From Micromussa lordhowensis (taxonomy: Eukaryota; Cnidaria; Anthozoa; Scleractinia; Lobophylliidae), in contig OZ026595.1 of NCBI GenBank assembly GCA_964020085.1, positions 14,083,414 to 14,147,413 on the forward strand: a stretch of DNA of 64,000 nt. The letters are read 5' to 3'. A program made the position numbers and the translations under genes. Numbering within the stretch: position 1 is the first letter of the stretch; every line of letters begins with the position of its first letter. Shown piece by piece: positions 10,452 through 24,484 of the stretch. The notes below the pieces were generated by a model, which saw nothing but the letters and a program-made list of their open reading frames with translations, was not told where the DNA came from and did not search any database.

Positions 10452-13400
10452 AGCTGTAATTGTTGGCGAGAAATAAACAAAACAGCTGTCATTGTTGGCG
10501 CAAAATAAACAAAACAGCTGTCATTGTTGGCGCGAAATAAACAAAACAGCTGTCATTGTTGGCGCAAAATAAACAAAACAGCTGTAATTGTTGGCGTAAA
10601 ATAAACAAAACAGCTGTAATTGTTGGCGCAAAATAAACAAAACAGCTGTAATTGTTGGCGTAAAATAAACAAAACAGCTGTAATTGTTGGCGCGAAATAA
10701 ACAAAACAGCTGTAATTGTTGGCGAGAACTAAACAAAACAGCTGTCATTGTTGGCGTAACATTGTTGGCGCAAAATAAACAAAAGAGCTGTAATTCTTGG
10801 CGTAAAAGAAACAAAACAGCTGTAATTGTTGGCGTAAAATAAACAAAACAGCTGTAGTTGTTGGCGTAAAATAAACAAAACAGCTGTAATTGTTGGCGCA
10901 AAATAAACAAAACAGCTGTAATTGTTGCCGTAAAATAAACAAAAGAGCTGTAATTGTTGGCGCGAAATAAACAAAACAGCTGTAATTGTTGGCGAGAAAT
11001 AGACAAAACAGCTGTCACTGTTGGCGTAACATTGTTGGCGCAAAATAAACATAACAGCTGTAATTGTTGGCGCAAAATAAACAAAACAGCTTTAATTGTT
11101 GGCGCGAAATAAACACAACAGCTGTAATTGTTGGCGTAAAATAAACATAACAGCTGTAATTTTTGGCGTAAAATAAACAAAACAGCTGTAATTGTTGGCG
11201 CAAAATAAACAAAACAGCTGTAATTGTTGGCGCAAAATAAACAAAACAGCTGTAATTGTTGGCGCGAAATAAACACAACAGCTGTAATTGTTGGCGTAAA
11301 ATAAACAAAACAGCTGTAATTGTTGGCGTAAAATAAACAAAACAGCTGTAATTGTAAGCGAGAAATAAACAAAACAGCTGTCATTGTTGGCGTAACATTG
11401 TTGGCGCAAAATAAACAAAACAGCTGTAATTGTTGGCGAGAAATAAACAAAAGAGCTGTAATTGTTGGCGAGAAATAAACAAAACAGCTGTCATTGTTGG
11501 CGCAAAATAAACAAAACAGCTGTCATTGTTGGCGTGAAATAAACAAAACAGCTGTCATTGTTGGCGCAAAATAAACAAAACAGCTGTAATTGTTGGCGTA
11601 AAATAAACAAAACAGCTGTAATTGTTGGCGCAAAATAAACAAAACAGCTGTAATTGTTGGCGTAAAATAAACAAAACAGCTGTAATTGTTGGCGCGAAAT
11701 AAACACAACAGCTGTAATTGTTGGCGAGAACTAAACAAAACAGCTGTCATTGTTGGCGTAACATTGTTGGCGCAAAATAAACAAAACAGCTGTAATTGTT
11801 GGCGTAAAATAAACAAAACAACTGTAATTGTTGGCGAGAAATAAACAAAACAGCTGTAATTGTTGGCGAGAAATAAACAAAACAGCTGTCATTGTTGGCG
11901 CAAAATAAACAAAACAGCTGTCATTGTTGGCGCGAAATAAACAAAACAGCTGTCATTCTTGGCGCAAAATAAACAAAACAGCTGTAATTGTTGGCGTAAA
12001 ATAAACAAAACAGCTGTAATTGTTAACGCAAAATAAACAAAACAGCTCTAATTGTTGGCGTAAAATAAACAAAACAGCTGTAATTGTTGGCGCGAAATAA
12101 ACACAACAGCTGTAATTGTTGGCGAGAACTAAACAAAACAGCTTTCATTGTTGGCGTAACATTGTTGGCGCAAAATAAACAAAACAGCTATCATTGTCGG
12201 CGCGAAATAAACAAAACAGCTGTAATTGTTGGCGTAAAATAAACAAAACAGCTGTAATTGTTGGCGTAAAATAAATAAAACAGCTGTAATTGTTGGCGCA
12301 AAATAAACAAAACAGCTGTAATTGTTTCCGTAAAATAAACAAAAGAGCTGTAATTGTTGGCGCGAAATAAACAAAACAGCTGTAATTGTTGGCGAGAAAT
12401 AAACAAAACAGCTGTCACTGTTGGCGTAACATTGTTGGCGCAAAATAAACAAAACAGCTGTAATTGTTGGCGCAAAATAAACAAAACAGCTGTAATTGTT
12501 GGCGTAAAATAAACAAAACAGCTGTCATTGTTGGCGCGAAATAAACACAACAGCTGTAATTGTTGGCGTAAAATAAACAAAACACCTGTAATTGTTGGCG
12601 TAAAATAAACAAAACAGCTGTAATTGTTGGCGTAAAATAAACAAAACAGCTGTAATTGTTGGTGTAAAATAAACAAAACAGCTGTAATTGTTGGCGCGAA
12701 ATAAACACAACAGCTGTAATTGTTGGCGAGAACTAAACAAAACAGCTGTCATTGTTGGCGTAACATTGTTGGCGCAAAATAAACAAAAGAGCTGTAATTC
12801 TTGGCGTAAAAGAAATAAAACAGCTGTAATTGTTGGCGTAAAATAAACAAAACAGCTGTAATTGTTGGCGTAAAATAAACAAAACAGCTGTAATTGTTGG
12901 CGCAAAATAAACAAAACAGCTGTAATTGTTGCCGTAAAATAAACAAAAGAGCTGTAGTTGTTGGCGAGAAATAAACACAACGGCTGTAATTGTTGGCGTA
13001 AAATAAACAAAACAGCTGTAATTGTTGGCGAGAAATAAACAAAAGAGCTGTAATTCTTGGCGTAAAAGAAATAAAACAGCTGTAATTGTTGGCGTAAAAT
13101 AAACAAAACAGCTGTAATTGTTGGCGTAAAATAAACAAAACAGCTGTAATTGTTGGCGCAAAATAAACAAAACAGCTGTAATTGTTGCCGTAAAATAAAC
13201 AAAAGAGCTGTAATTGTTGGCGCGAAATAAACAAAACAGCTGTAATTGTTGGCGAGAAATAAACAAAACAGCTGTCACTGTTGGCGTAACATTGTTGGCC
13301 CAAAATAAACAAAACAGCTGTAATTGTTGGCGCAAAATAAACAAAACAGCTGTAATTGTTGGCGCGAAATAAACACAACAGCTGTAATTGTTGGCGTAAA

Positions 13401-15947
13401 ATAAACAAAACAGCTGTCATTGTTGCCGAGAAATAAACAAAACAGCTGTAATTGTTGGCGAGAAATAAACAAAACAGCTGTCATTGTTGGCGCAAAATAA
13501 ACAAAACAGCTGTCATTGTTGGCGCGAAATAAACAAAACAGCTGTCATTGTTGGCGCAAAATAAACAAAACAGCTGTAATTGTTGGCGTAAAATAAACAA
13601 AACAGCTGTAATTGTTGGCGCAAAATAAACAAAACAGCTGTAATTGTTGGCGTAAAATAAACAAAACAGCTGTAATTGTTGGCGCGAAATAAACAAAACA
13701 GCTGTAATTGTTGGCGAGAACTAAACAAAACAGCTGTCATTGTTGGCGTAACATTGTTGGCGCAAAATAAACAAAAGAGCTGTAATTCTTGGCGTAAAAG
13801 AAACAAAACAGCTGTAATTGTTGGCGTAAAATAAACAAAACAGCTGTAGTTGTTGGCGTAAAATAAACAAAACAGCTGTAATTGTTGGCGCAAAATAAAC
13901 AAAACAGCTGTAATTGTTGCCGTAAAATAAACAAAAGAGCTGTAATTGTTGGCGCGAAATAAACAAAACAGCTGTAATTGTTGGCGAGAAATAGACAAAA
14001 CAGCTGTCACTGTTGGCGTAACATTGTTGGCGCAAAATAAACATAACAGCTGTAATTGTTGGCGCAAAATAAACAAAACAGCTTTAATTGTTGGCGCGAA
14101 ATAAACACAACAGCTGTAATTGTTGGCGTAAAATAAACATAACAGCTGTAATTTTTGGCGTAAAATAAACAAAACAGCTGTAATTGTTGGCGCAAAATAA
14201 ACAAAACAGCTGTAATTGTTGGCGCAAAATAAACAAAACAGCTGTAATTGTTGGCGCGAAATAAACACAACAGCTGTAATTGTTGGCGTAAAATAAACAA
14301 AACAGCTGTAATTGTTGGCGTAAAATAAACAAAACAGCTGTAATTGTGGGCGAGAAATAAACAAAACAGCTGTCATTGTTGGCGTAACATTGTTGGCGCA
14401 AAATAAACAAAACAGCTGTAATTGTTGGCGAGAAATAAACAAAAGAGCTGTAATTGTTGGCGAGAAATAAACAAAACAGCTGTCATTGTTGGCGCAAAAT
14501 AAACAAAACAGCTGTCATTGTTGGCGTGAAATAAACAAAACAGCTGTCATTGTTGGCGCAAAATAAACAAAACAGCTGTAATTGTTGGCGTAAAATAAAC
14601 AAAACAGCTGTAATTGTTGGCGCAAAATAAACAAAACAGCTGTAATTGTTGGCGTAAAATAAACAAAACAGCTGTAATTGTTGGCGCGAAATAAACACAA
14701 CAGCTGTAATTGTTGGCGAGAACTAAACAAAACAGCTGTCATTGTTGGCGTAACATTGTTGGCGCAAAATAAACAAAACAGCTGTAATTGTTGGCGTAAA
14801 ATAAACAAAACAACTGTAATTGTTGGCGAGAAATAAACAAAACAGCTGTAATTGTTGGCGAGAAATAAACAAAACAGCTGTCATTGTTGGCGCAAAATAA
14901 ACAAAACAGCTGTCATTGTTGGCGCGAAATAAACAAAACAGCTGTCATTCTTGGCGCAAAATAAACAAAACAGCTGTAATTGTTGGCGTAAAATAAACAA
15001 AACAGCTGTAATTGTTAACGCAAAATAAACAAAACAGCTGTAATTGTTGGCGTAAAATAAACAAAACAGCTGTAATTGTTGGCGCGAAATAAACACAACA
15101 GCTGTAATTGTTGGCGAGAACTAAACAAAACAGCTGTCATTGTTGGCGTAACATTGTTGGCGCAAAATAAACAAAACAGCTATCATTGTCGGCGCGAAAT
15201 AAACAAAACAGCTGTAATTGTTGGCGTAAAATAAACAAAACAGCTGTAATTGTTGGCGTAAAATAAATAAAACAGCTGTAATTGTTGGCGCAAAATAAAC
15301 AAAACAGCTGTAATTGTTTCCGTAAAATAAACAAAAGAGCTGTAATTGTTGGCGCGAAATAAACAAAACAGCTGTAATTGTTGGCGAGAAATAAACAAAA
15401 CAGCTGTCACTGTTGGCGTAACATTGTTGGCGCAAAATAAACAAAACAGCTGTAATTGTTGGCGCAAAATAAACAAAACAGCTGTAATTGTTGGCGTAAA
15501 ATAAACAAAACAGCTGTCATTGTTGGCGCGAAATAAACACAACAGCTGTAATTGTTGGCGTAAAATAAACAAAACACCTGTAATTGTTGGCGTAAAATAA
15601 ACAAAACAGCTGTAATTGTTGGCGTAAAATAAACAAAACAGCTGTAATTGTTGGTGTAAAATAAACAAAACAGCTGTAATTGTTGGCGCGAAATAAACAC
15701 AACAGCTGTAATTGTTGGCGAGAACTAAACAAAACAGCTGTCATTGTTGGCGTAACATTGTTGGCGCAAAATAAACAAAAGAGCTGTAATTCTTGGCGTA
15801 AAAGAAATAAAACAGCTGTAATTGTTGGCGTAAAATAAACAAAACAGCTGTAATTGTTGGCGTAAAATAAACAAAACAGCTGTAATTTTTGGCGCAAAAT
15901 AAACAAAACAGCTGTAATTGTTGCCGTAAAATAAACAAAAGAGCTGT
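10425..15947. repeat. Two 2.5-kb copies, offset 2992
   Basis: About 10425-12955 matches 13417-15947. Shared anchors include ACATAACAGC, CAGCTTTAATT, AATTTTTGG, GGCGTGAAA, CAACTG, the GTTAAC monomer (about 12024 and 15016), CAGCTATCATTGTCGG (12187 and 15179), TGTTTCCG (12325 and 15317) and the CACCTG monomer (about 12583 and 15575). Small differences exist, for example TGTAAGCG at 11355 against TGTGGGCG at 14347. The sequence between the copies (12956-13416) resembles the 2.5-2.95 kb region. Confidence 0.88.
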
Positions 15948-18900
15948 AATGGTTGGCGCGAAATAAACAAAACAGCTGTAATTGTTGGCGAGAAATAAAC
16001 AAAACAGCTGTCACTGTTGGCGTAACATTGTTGGCCCAAAATAAACAAAACAGCTGTAATTGTTGGCGCAAAATAAACAAAACAGCTGTCATTGTTGGCG
16101 CGAAATGAACACAACAGCTGTAATTGTTGGCGTAAAATAAACAAAACAGCTGTCATTGTTGCCGAGAAATAAACAAAACAGCTGTAATTGTTGGCGAGAA
16201 ATAAACAAAACAGCTGTCATTGTTGGCGCAAAATAAACAAAACAGCTGTCATTGTTGGCGCGAAATAAACAAAACAGCTGTCATTGTTGGCGCAAAATAA
16301 ACAAAACAGCTGTAATTGTTGGCGTAAAATAAACAAAACAGCTGTAATTGTTGGCGCAAAATAAACAAAACAGCTGTAATTGTTGGCGTAAAATAAACAA
16401 AACAGCTGTAATTGTTGGCGCGAAATAAACAAAACAGCTGTAATTGTTGGCGAGAACTAAACAAAACAGCTGTCATTGTTGGCGTAACATTGTTGGCGCA
16501 AAATAAACAAAAGAGCTGTAATTCTTGGCGTAAAAGAAACAAAACAGCTGTAATTGTTGGCGTAAAATAAACAAAACAGCTGTAGTTGTTGGCGTAAAAT
16601 AAACAAAACAGCTGTAATTGTTGGCGCAAAATAAACAAAACAGCTGTAATTGTTGCCGTAAAATAAACAAAAGAGCTGTAATTGTTGGCGCGAAATAAAC
16701 AAAACAGCTGTAATTGTTGGCGAAAAATAGACAAAACAGCTGTCACTGTTGGCGTAACATTGTTGGCGCAAAATAAACAAAACAGCTATAATTGTTGGCG
16801 CAAAATAAACAAAACAGCTGTAATTGTTGGCGCGAAATAAACACAACAGCTGTAATTGTTGGCGTAAAATAAACAAAACAGCTGTAATTTTTGGCGTAAA
16901 ATAAACAAAACAGCTGTAATTGTTGGCGAGAAATAAACAAAACAGCTGTAATTGTTGGCGTAAAATAAACAAAACAGCTGTAATTGTTGGTGAGAAATAA
17001 ACAAAACAGCTGTAATTGTTGGAGTAAAATAAACAAAACAGCTGTAATTGTTGGCGTAAAATAAACAAAACAGCTGTAATTGTTGGCGAGAAATAAACAA
17101 AACAGCTGTCATTGTTGGCGTAACATTGTTGGCGCAAAATAAACAAATCAGCTGTAATTGTTGGCGAGAAATAAACAAAACAGCTGTAATTGTTGGCGCG
17201 AAATAAACACAACAGCTGTAATTGTTGGCGTAAAATAAACAAAACAGCTGTAATTGTTGCCGAGAAATAAACAAAACAGCTGTAATTGTTGGCGAGAAAT
17301 AAACAAAACAGCTGTCATTGTTGGCGCAAAATAAACAAAACAGCTGTCATTGTTGGCGCGAAATAAACAAAACAGCTGTCATTGTTGGCGCAAAATAAAC
17401 AAAACAGCTGTAATTGTTGGCGTAAAATAAACAAAACAGCTGTAGTTGTTGGCGCAAAATAAACAAAACAGCTGTAATTGTTGGCGTAAAATAAACAAAA
17501 CAGCTGTAATTGTTGGCGCGAAATAAACACAACAGCTGTAATTGTTGGCGAGAACTAAACAAAACAGCTGTCATTGTTGGCGTAACATTGTTGGCGCAAA
17601 ATAAACAAAACAGCTGTAATTCTTGGCGTAAAAGAAACAAAACAGCTGTAATTGTTGGCGTAAAATAAACAAAACAGCTGTAATTGTTGGTGTAAAATAA
17701 ACAAAACAGCTGTAATTGTTGGCGCAAAATAAACAAAACAGCTGTAATTGTTGCCGTAAAATAAACAAAAGAGCTGTAATTGTTGGCGCGAAATAAACAA
17801 AACAGCTGTAATTGTTGGCGAGAAATAAACAAAACCGCTGTCACTGTTGGCGTAACATTGTTGGCGCAAAATAAACAAAACAGCTATAATTGTTGGCGCA
17901 AAATAAACAAAACAGCTGTAGTTGTTGGCGAGAAATAAACACAACGGCTGTAATTGTTGGCGTAAAATAAACAAAACAGCTGTAATTGTTGGCGAGAAAT
18001 AAACAAAAGAGCTGTAATTGTTGGCGAGAAATAAACAAAACAGCTGTCATTGTTGGCGCAAAATAAACAAAACAGCTGTCATTGTTGGCGTGAAATAAAC
18101 AAAACAGCTGTCATTGTTGGCGCAAAATAAACAAAACAGCTGTAATTGTTGGCGTAAAATAAACAAAACAGCTGTAATTGTTGGCGCAAAATAAACAAAA
18201 CAGCTGTAATTGTTGGCGTAAAATAAACAAAACAGCTGTAATTGTTGGCGTGAAATAAACACAACAGCTGTAATTGTTGGCGAGAACTAAACAAAACAGC
18301 TGTCATTGTTGGCGTAACATTGTTGGCGCAAAAAAAACAAAACAGCTGTAATTGTTGGCGTAAAATAAACAAAACAACTGTAATTGTTGGCGAGAAATAA
18401 ACAAAACAGCTGTCACTGTTGGCGTAACATTGTTGGCGCAAAATAAAAAAACAGCTGTAATTGTTGGCGCAAAATAAACAAAACAGCTGTAATTGTTGGC
18501 GTAAAATAAACAAAACAGCTGTAATTGTTGGCGCGAAATAAACACAACAGCTGTAATTGTTGGCGAGAACTAAACAAAACAGCTGTCATTGTTGGCGTAA
18601 CATTGTTGGCGCAAAATAAACAAAACAGCTGTAATTGTTGGCGTAAAATAAACAAAACAACTGTAATTGTTGGCGAGAAATAAACAAAACAGCTGTAATT
18701 GTTGGCGAGAAATAAACAAAACAGCTGTCATTGTTGGCGCAAAATAAACAAAAGAGCTGTAATTGTTGGCGCGAAATAAACAAAACAGCTGTAATTGTTG
18801 GCGAGAAATAAACAAAACAGCTGTCACTGTTGGCGTAACATTGTTGGCGCAAAATAAACAAAACAGCTGTAATTGTTGGCGCAAAATAAACAAAACAGCT

Positions 18901-21666
18901 GTAATTGTTGGCGTAAAGTAAACAAAACAGCTGTCATTGTTGGCGCGAAATAAACACAACAGCTGTAATTGTTGGCGTAAAATAAACAAAACACCTGTAA
19001 TTGTTGGCGTAAAATAAACAAAACAGCTGTAATTGTTGGCGTAAAATAAACAAAACAGCTGTAATTGTTGGCGTAAAATAAACAAAACAGCTGTAATTGT
19101 TGGCGCGAAATAAACACAACAGCTGTAATTGTTGGCGAGAACTAAACAAAACAGCTGTCATTGTTGGCGTAACATTGTTGGCGCAAAATAAACAAAAGAG
19201 CTGTAATTCTTGGCGTAAAAGAAATAAAACAGCTGTAATTGTTGGCGTAAAATAAACAAAACAGCTGTAATTGTTGGCGTAAAATAAACAAAACAGCTGT
19301 AATTGTTGGCGCAAAATAAACAAAACAGCTGTAATTGTTGCCGTAAAATAAACAAAAGAGCTGTAATTGTTGGCGCGAAATAAACAAAACAGCTGTAATT
19401 GTTGGCGAGAAATAAACAAAACAGCTGTCACTGTTGGCGTAACATTGTTGGCCCAAAATAAACAAAACAGCTGTAATTGTTGGCGCAAAATAAACAAAAC
19501 AGCTGTCATTGTTGGCGCGAAATGAACACAACAGCTGTAATTGTTGGCGTAAAATAAACAAAACAGCTGTCATTGTTGCCGAGAAATAAACAAAACAGCT
19601 GTAATTGTTGGCGAGAAATAAACAAAACAGCTGTCATTGTTGGCGCAAAATAAACAAAACAGCTGTCATTGTTGGCGCGAAATAAACAAAACAGCTGTCA
19701 TTGTTGGCGCAAAATAAACAAAACAGCTGTAATTGTTGGCGTAAAATAAACAAAACAGCTGTAATTGTTGGCGCAAAATAAACAAAACAGCTGTAATTGT
19801 TGGCGTAAAATAAACAAAACAGCTGTAATTGTTGACGCGAAATAAACAAAACAGCTGTAATCGTTGGCGAGAACTAAACAAAACAGCTGTCATTGTTGGC
19901 GTAACATTGTTGGCGCAAAATAAACAAAAGAGCTGTAATTCTTGGCGTAAAAGAAACAAAACAGCTGTAATTGTTGGCGTAAAATAAACAAAACAGCTGT
20001 AGTTGTTGGCGTAAAATAAACAAAACAGCTGTAATTGTTGGCGCAAAATAAACAAAACAGCTGTAATTGTTGCCGTAAAATAAACAAAAGAGCTGTAATT
20101 GTTGGCGCGAAATAAACAAAACAGCTGTAATTGTTGGCGAAAAATAGACAAAACAGCTGTCACTGTTGGCGTAACATTGTTGGCGCAAAATAAACAAAAC
20201 AGCTGTAATTGTTGGCGCAAAATAAACAAAACAGCTGTAATTGTTGGCGCGAAATAAACACAACAGCTGTAATTGTTGGCGTAAAATAAACAAAACAGCT
20301 GTAATTTTTGGCGTAAAATAAACAAAACAGCTGTAATTGTTGGCGAGAAATAAACAAAACAGCTGTAATTGTTGGCGTAAAATAAACAAAACAGCTGTAA
20401 TTGTTGGTGAGAAATAAACAAAACAGCTGTAATTGTTGAAGTAAAATAAACAAAACAGCTGTAATTGTTGGCGTAAAATAAACAAAACAGCTGTAATTGT
20501 TGGCGAGAAATAAACAAAACAGCTGTCATTGTTGGCGTAACATTGTTGGCGCAAAATAAACAAATCAGCTGTAATTGTTGGCGAGAAATAAACAAAACAG
20601 CTGTAATTGTTGGCGCGAAATAAACACAACAGCTGTAATTGTTGGCGTAAAATAAACAAAACAGCTGTAATTGTTGCCGAGAAATAAACAAAACAGCTGT
20701 AATTGTTGGCGAGAAATAAACAAAACAGCTGTCATTGTTGGCGCAAAATAAACAAAACAGCTGTCATTGTTGGCGCGAAATAAACAAAACAGCTGTCATT
20801 GTTGGCGCAAAATAAACAAAACAGCTGTAATTGTTGGCGTAAAATAAACAAAACAGCTGTAGTTGTTGGCGCAAAATAAACAAAACAGCTGTAATTGTTG
20901 GCGTAAAATAAACAAAACAGCTGTAATTGTTGGCGCGAAATAAACACAACAGCTGTAATTGTTGGCGAGAACTAAACAAAACAGCTGTCATTGTTGGCGT
21001 AACATTGTTGGCGCAAAATAAACAAAACAGCTGTAATTCTTGGCGTAAAAGAAACAAAACAGCTGTAATTGTTGGCGTAAAATAAACAAAACAGCTGTAA
21101 TTGTTGGCGTAAAATAAACAAAACAGCTGTAATTGTTGGCGCAAAATAAACAAAACAGCTGTAATTGTTGCCGTAAAATAAACAAAAGAGCTGTAATTGT
21201 TGGCGCGAAATAAACAAAACAGCTGTAATTGTTGGCGAGAAATAAACAAAACCGCTGTCACTGTTGGCGTAACATTGTTGGCGCAAAATAAACAAAACAG
21301 CTATAATTGTTGGCGCAAAATAAACAAAACAGCTGTAGTTGTTGGCGAGAAATAAACACAACGGCTGTAATTGTTGGCGTAAAATAAACAAAACAGCTGT
21401 AATTGTTGGCGAGAAATAAACAAAAGAGCTGTAATTGTTGGCGAGAAATAAACAAAACAGCTGTCATTGTTGGCGCAAAATAAACAAAACCGCTGTCATT
21501 GTTGGCGTGAAATAAACAAAACAGCTGTCATTGTTGGCGCAAAATAAACAAAACAGCTGTAATTGTTGGCGTAAAATAAACAAAACAGCTGTAATTGTTG
21601 GCGCAAAATAAACAAAACAGCTGTAATTGTTGGCGTAAAATAAACAAAACAGCTGTAATTGTTGGC
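15324..21666. repeat. Two 2.9-kb copies, offset 3417
   Basis: 15324-18249 recurs at 18741-21666. Anchors include the CACCTG monomer (15575 and 18992), AATGAACAC (16105 and 19522), GGCGAAAAATAGAC, GGTGAGAAA, AAATCAGCTG and CACAACGGCTG. The offset is odd because 18250-18740, which separates the copies, includes a 31-bp monomer at 18447-18477. A few private differences exist, such as CGCTGTCATT at 21491 and TGTTGAAGT near 20437. Confidence 0.88.
18447..18477. repeat. 31-bp monomer (1-bp deletion)
   Basis: The C at monomer position 2 is missing, giving seven consecutive A residues before CAGCTG. It breaks the 32/46-bp length rule and shifts all reading frames. The identical lesion occurs at 51362-51392, exactly 32,915 bp away, which marks the two regions as copies of one ancestor. 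Confidence 0.95.
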
Positions 21667-24484
21667 GCGAAATAAACAAAACAGCTGTAATTGTTGGCGT
21701 AAAATAAACAAAAAAGCTGCAATTGTTGGCGCGAAATAAACAAAAGAGCTGTAATTGTTGGCGAGAAATAAACAAAACAGCTGTAATTGTTGGCGCGAAA
21801 TAAACAAAACAGCTGTAATTGTTCGCGCGAAATAAACAAAACAGCTGTAATTGTTGGCGCGAAATAAACACAACAGCTGTAATTGTTTGCGTAAAATAAA
21901 CAAAACAGCTGTAAGTGTTGGCGAGAAATAAACAAAACAGCTGTAATTGTTGGCGAGAAATAAACACAACAGCTGTAATTGTTTGCGTAAAATAAACAAA
22001 ACAGCTGTAAGTGTTGGCGAGAAATAAACAAAACAGCTGTCATTGTTGGCGTAACATTGTTGGTGCAAAATAAACAAAACAGCTGTAATTGTTTGCGCAA
22101 AATAAACAAAACAGCTGTATTTGTTGGCGCGAAATAAACACAACAGCTGTAATTGTTTGCATAAAATAAACAAAACAGCTGTAAGTGTTGGCGAGAAATA
22201 AACAAAACAGCTGTCATTGTTGGCGAGAAATAAACAAAACAGCTGTCATTGTTGGCGCAAAATAAACAAAACAGCTGTCATTGTTGGCGCGAAATAAACA
22301 AAACAGCTGTCATTGTTGGCGCAAAATAAACAAAACAGCTGTAATTGTTGGCGTAAAATAAACAAAACAGCTGTAATTGTTGGCGCAAAATAAACAAAAC
22401 AGCTGTAATTGTTGGCGTAAAATAAACAAAACAGCTGTAATTGTTGGCGCGAAATAAACACAACAGCTGTAATTGTTGGCGAGAAATAAACAAAACAGCT
22501 GTCATTGTTGGCGTAACATTGTTGGCGCAAAATAAACAAAACAGCTGTAATTGTTGGCGCAAAATAAACAAAACAGCTGTAATTGTTGGCGCGAAATAAA
22601 CAAAACAGCTGTAATTGTTGGCGTAAAATAAACAAAACAGCTGTAATTGTTGGCGTAAAATAAACAAAAGAGCTGTAATTGTTGGCGCGAAATAAACAAA
22701 ACAGCTGTAATTGTTGGCGAGAAATAAACAAAACAGCTCTCATTGTTGGCGTAACATTGTTGGCGCAAAATAAACAAAACAGCTGTAATTGTTGGCGCAA
22801 AATAAACAAAACAGCTGTATTTGTTGGCGCGAAATAAACACAACAGCTGTAATTGTTGGCGCAAAATAAACAAAACAGCTGTAAGTGTTGGCGAGAAATA
22901 AACAAAAAAGCTGTAACTGTTGGCGAGAAATAAACAAAACAGCTGTCATTGTTGGCGCAAAATAAACAAAACAGCTGTCATTGTCGGCGCGAAATAAACA
23001 AAACAGCTGTCATTGTTGGCGCAAAATAAACAAAACAGCTGTAATTGTTGGCGTAAAATAAACAAAACAGCTGTAATTGTTGGCGCAAAATAAACAAAAC
23101 AGCTGTAATTGTTGGCGTAAAATAAACAAAAGAGCTGTAATTGTTGGCGCGAAATAAACACAACAGCTGTAATTGTTGGCGAGAAATAAACAAAACAGCT
23201 GTCATTGTTGGCGTAACATTGTTGGCGCAAAATAAACAAAACAGCTGTAATTGTTGGCGCGAAATAAACAAAACAGCTGTAATTGTTTGCGTAAAATAAA
23301 CAAAACAGCTGTAATTGTTGGCGCAAAATAAACAAAACAGCTGTAATTGTTGGCGTAAAATAAACAAAAGAGCTGTAATTGTTGGCGCGAAATAAACAAA
23401 ACAGCTGTAATTGTTGGCGAGAAACAAACAAAACAGCTGTCATTGTTAGCGTAACATTGTTGGCGTAAAATAAACAAAACAGCTGTAAGTGTTGGCGAGA
23501 AATAAACAAAAAAGCTGTAATTGTTGGCGAGAAATAAACAAAACAGCTGTCATTGTTGGCGCAAAATAAACAAAACAGCTGTCATTGTCGGCGGGAAATA
23601 AACAAAACAGCTGTCATTGTTGGCGCAAAATAAACAAAACAGCTGTAATTGTTGGCGTGAAATAAACAAAACAGCTGTACTTGTTGGCGCAAAATAAACA
23701 AAACAGCTGTAATTGTTGGCGTAAAATAAAGAAAACAGCTGTAATTGTTGGCGTAAAATAAACAAAACAGCTGTAATTGTTGGCGTAACATTGTTGGCGC
23801 AATATAAACAAAACAGCTGTAATTGTTGGCGCAAAATAAACAAAACAGCTGTAATTGTTGGCGCGAAATAAACAAATCAGCTGTAATTGTTGGCGTAAAA
23901 TAAACAAAACAGCTGTAATTGTTGGCGCAAAATAAACAAAACACCTGTAATTGTTGGCGTAAAAAAAACAAAAGAGCTGTAATTGTTGGCGCGAAATAAA
24001 CAAAACAGCTGTAATTGTTGGCGAGAAATAAACAAAACAGCTGTCATTGTTGGCGTAACATTGTTGGCGCAAAATAAACAAAACAGCTGTAATTGTTGGC
24101 GAGAAATAAACAAAACAGCTGTAATTGTTGGCGCGAAATAAACACAACAGCTGTAATTGTTGGCGTAAAATAAACAAAACAGGTGTAATTGTTGCCGAGA
24201 AATAAACAAAACAGCTGTAATTGTTGGCGAGAAATAAACAAAACAGCTGTCATTGTTGGCGCAAAATAAACAAAACAGCTGTTATTGTTGGCGCGAAATA
24301 AACAAAACAGCTGTCATTGTTGGCGCAAAATAAACAAAACAGCTTTAATTGTTGGCGTAAAATAAACAAAACAGCTGTAGTTGTTGGCGCAAAATAAACA
24401 AAACAGCTGTAATTGTTGGCGTAAAATAAAAAAAACAGCTGTAATTGTTGGCGCGAAATAAACACAACAGCTGTAATTGTTGGT
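21667..24484. repeat. Variant-rich satellite domain
   Basis: This stretch has more substitutions than its neighbours: TGTTTGCG, GTAAGTGTTGG, GTATTTGTTGG, AAAAAAGCTGCAATTG (21712), GTTCGCGCG (21823), TGTCGGCG and GTTAGCGTAAC (23445). I found no close full-length copy in the window. Its second half (about 22.7-23.5 kb) is a diverged relative of 29.7-30.5 kb at offsets of about 6936 and 6968, which differ by one monomer. The 46-bp junction is still present, for example near 22053, 22513, 22751 and 23212. It may be an older, less homogenised part of the array. Confidence 0.75.
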
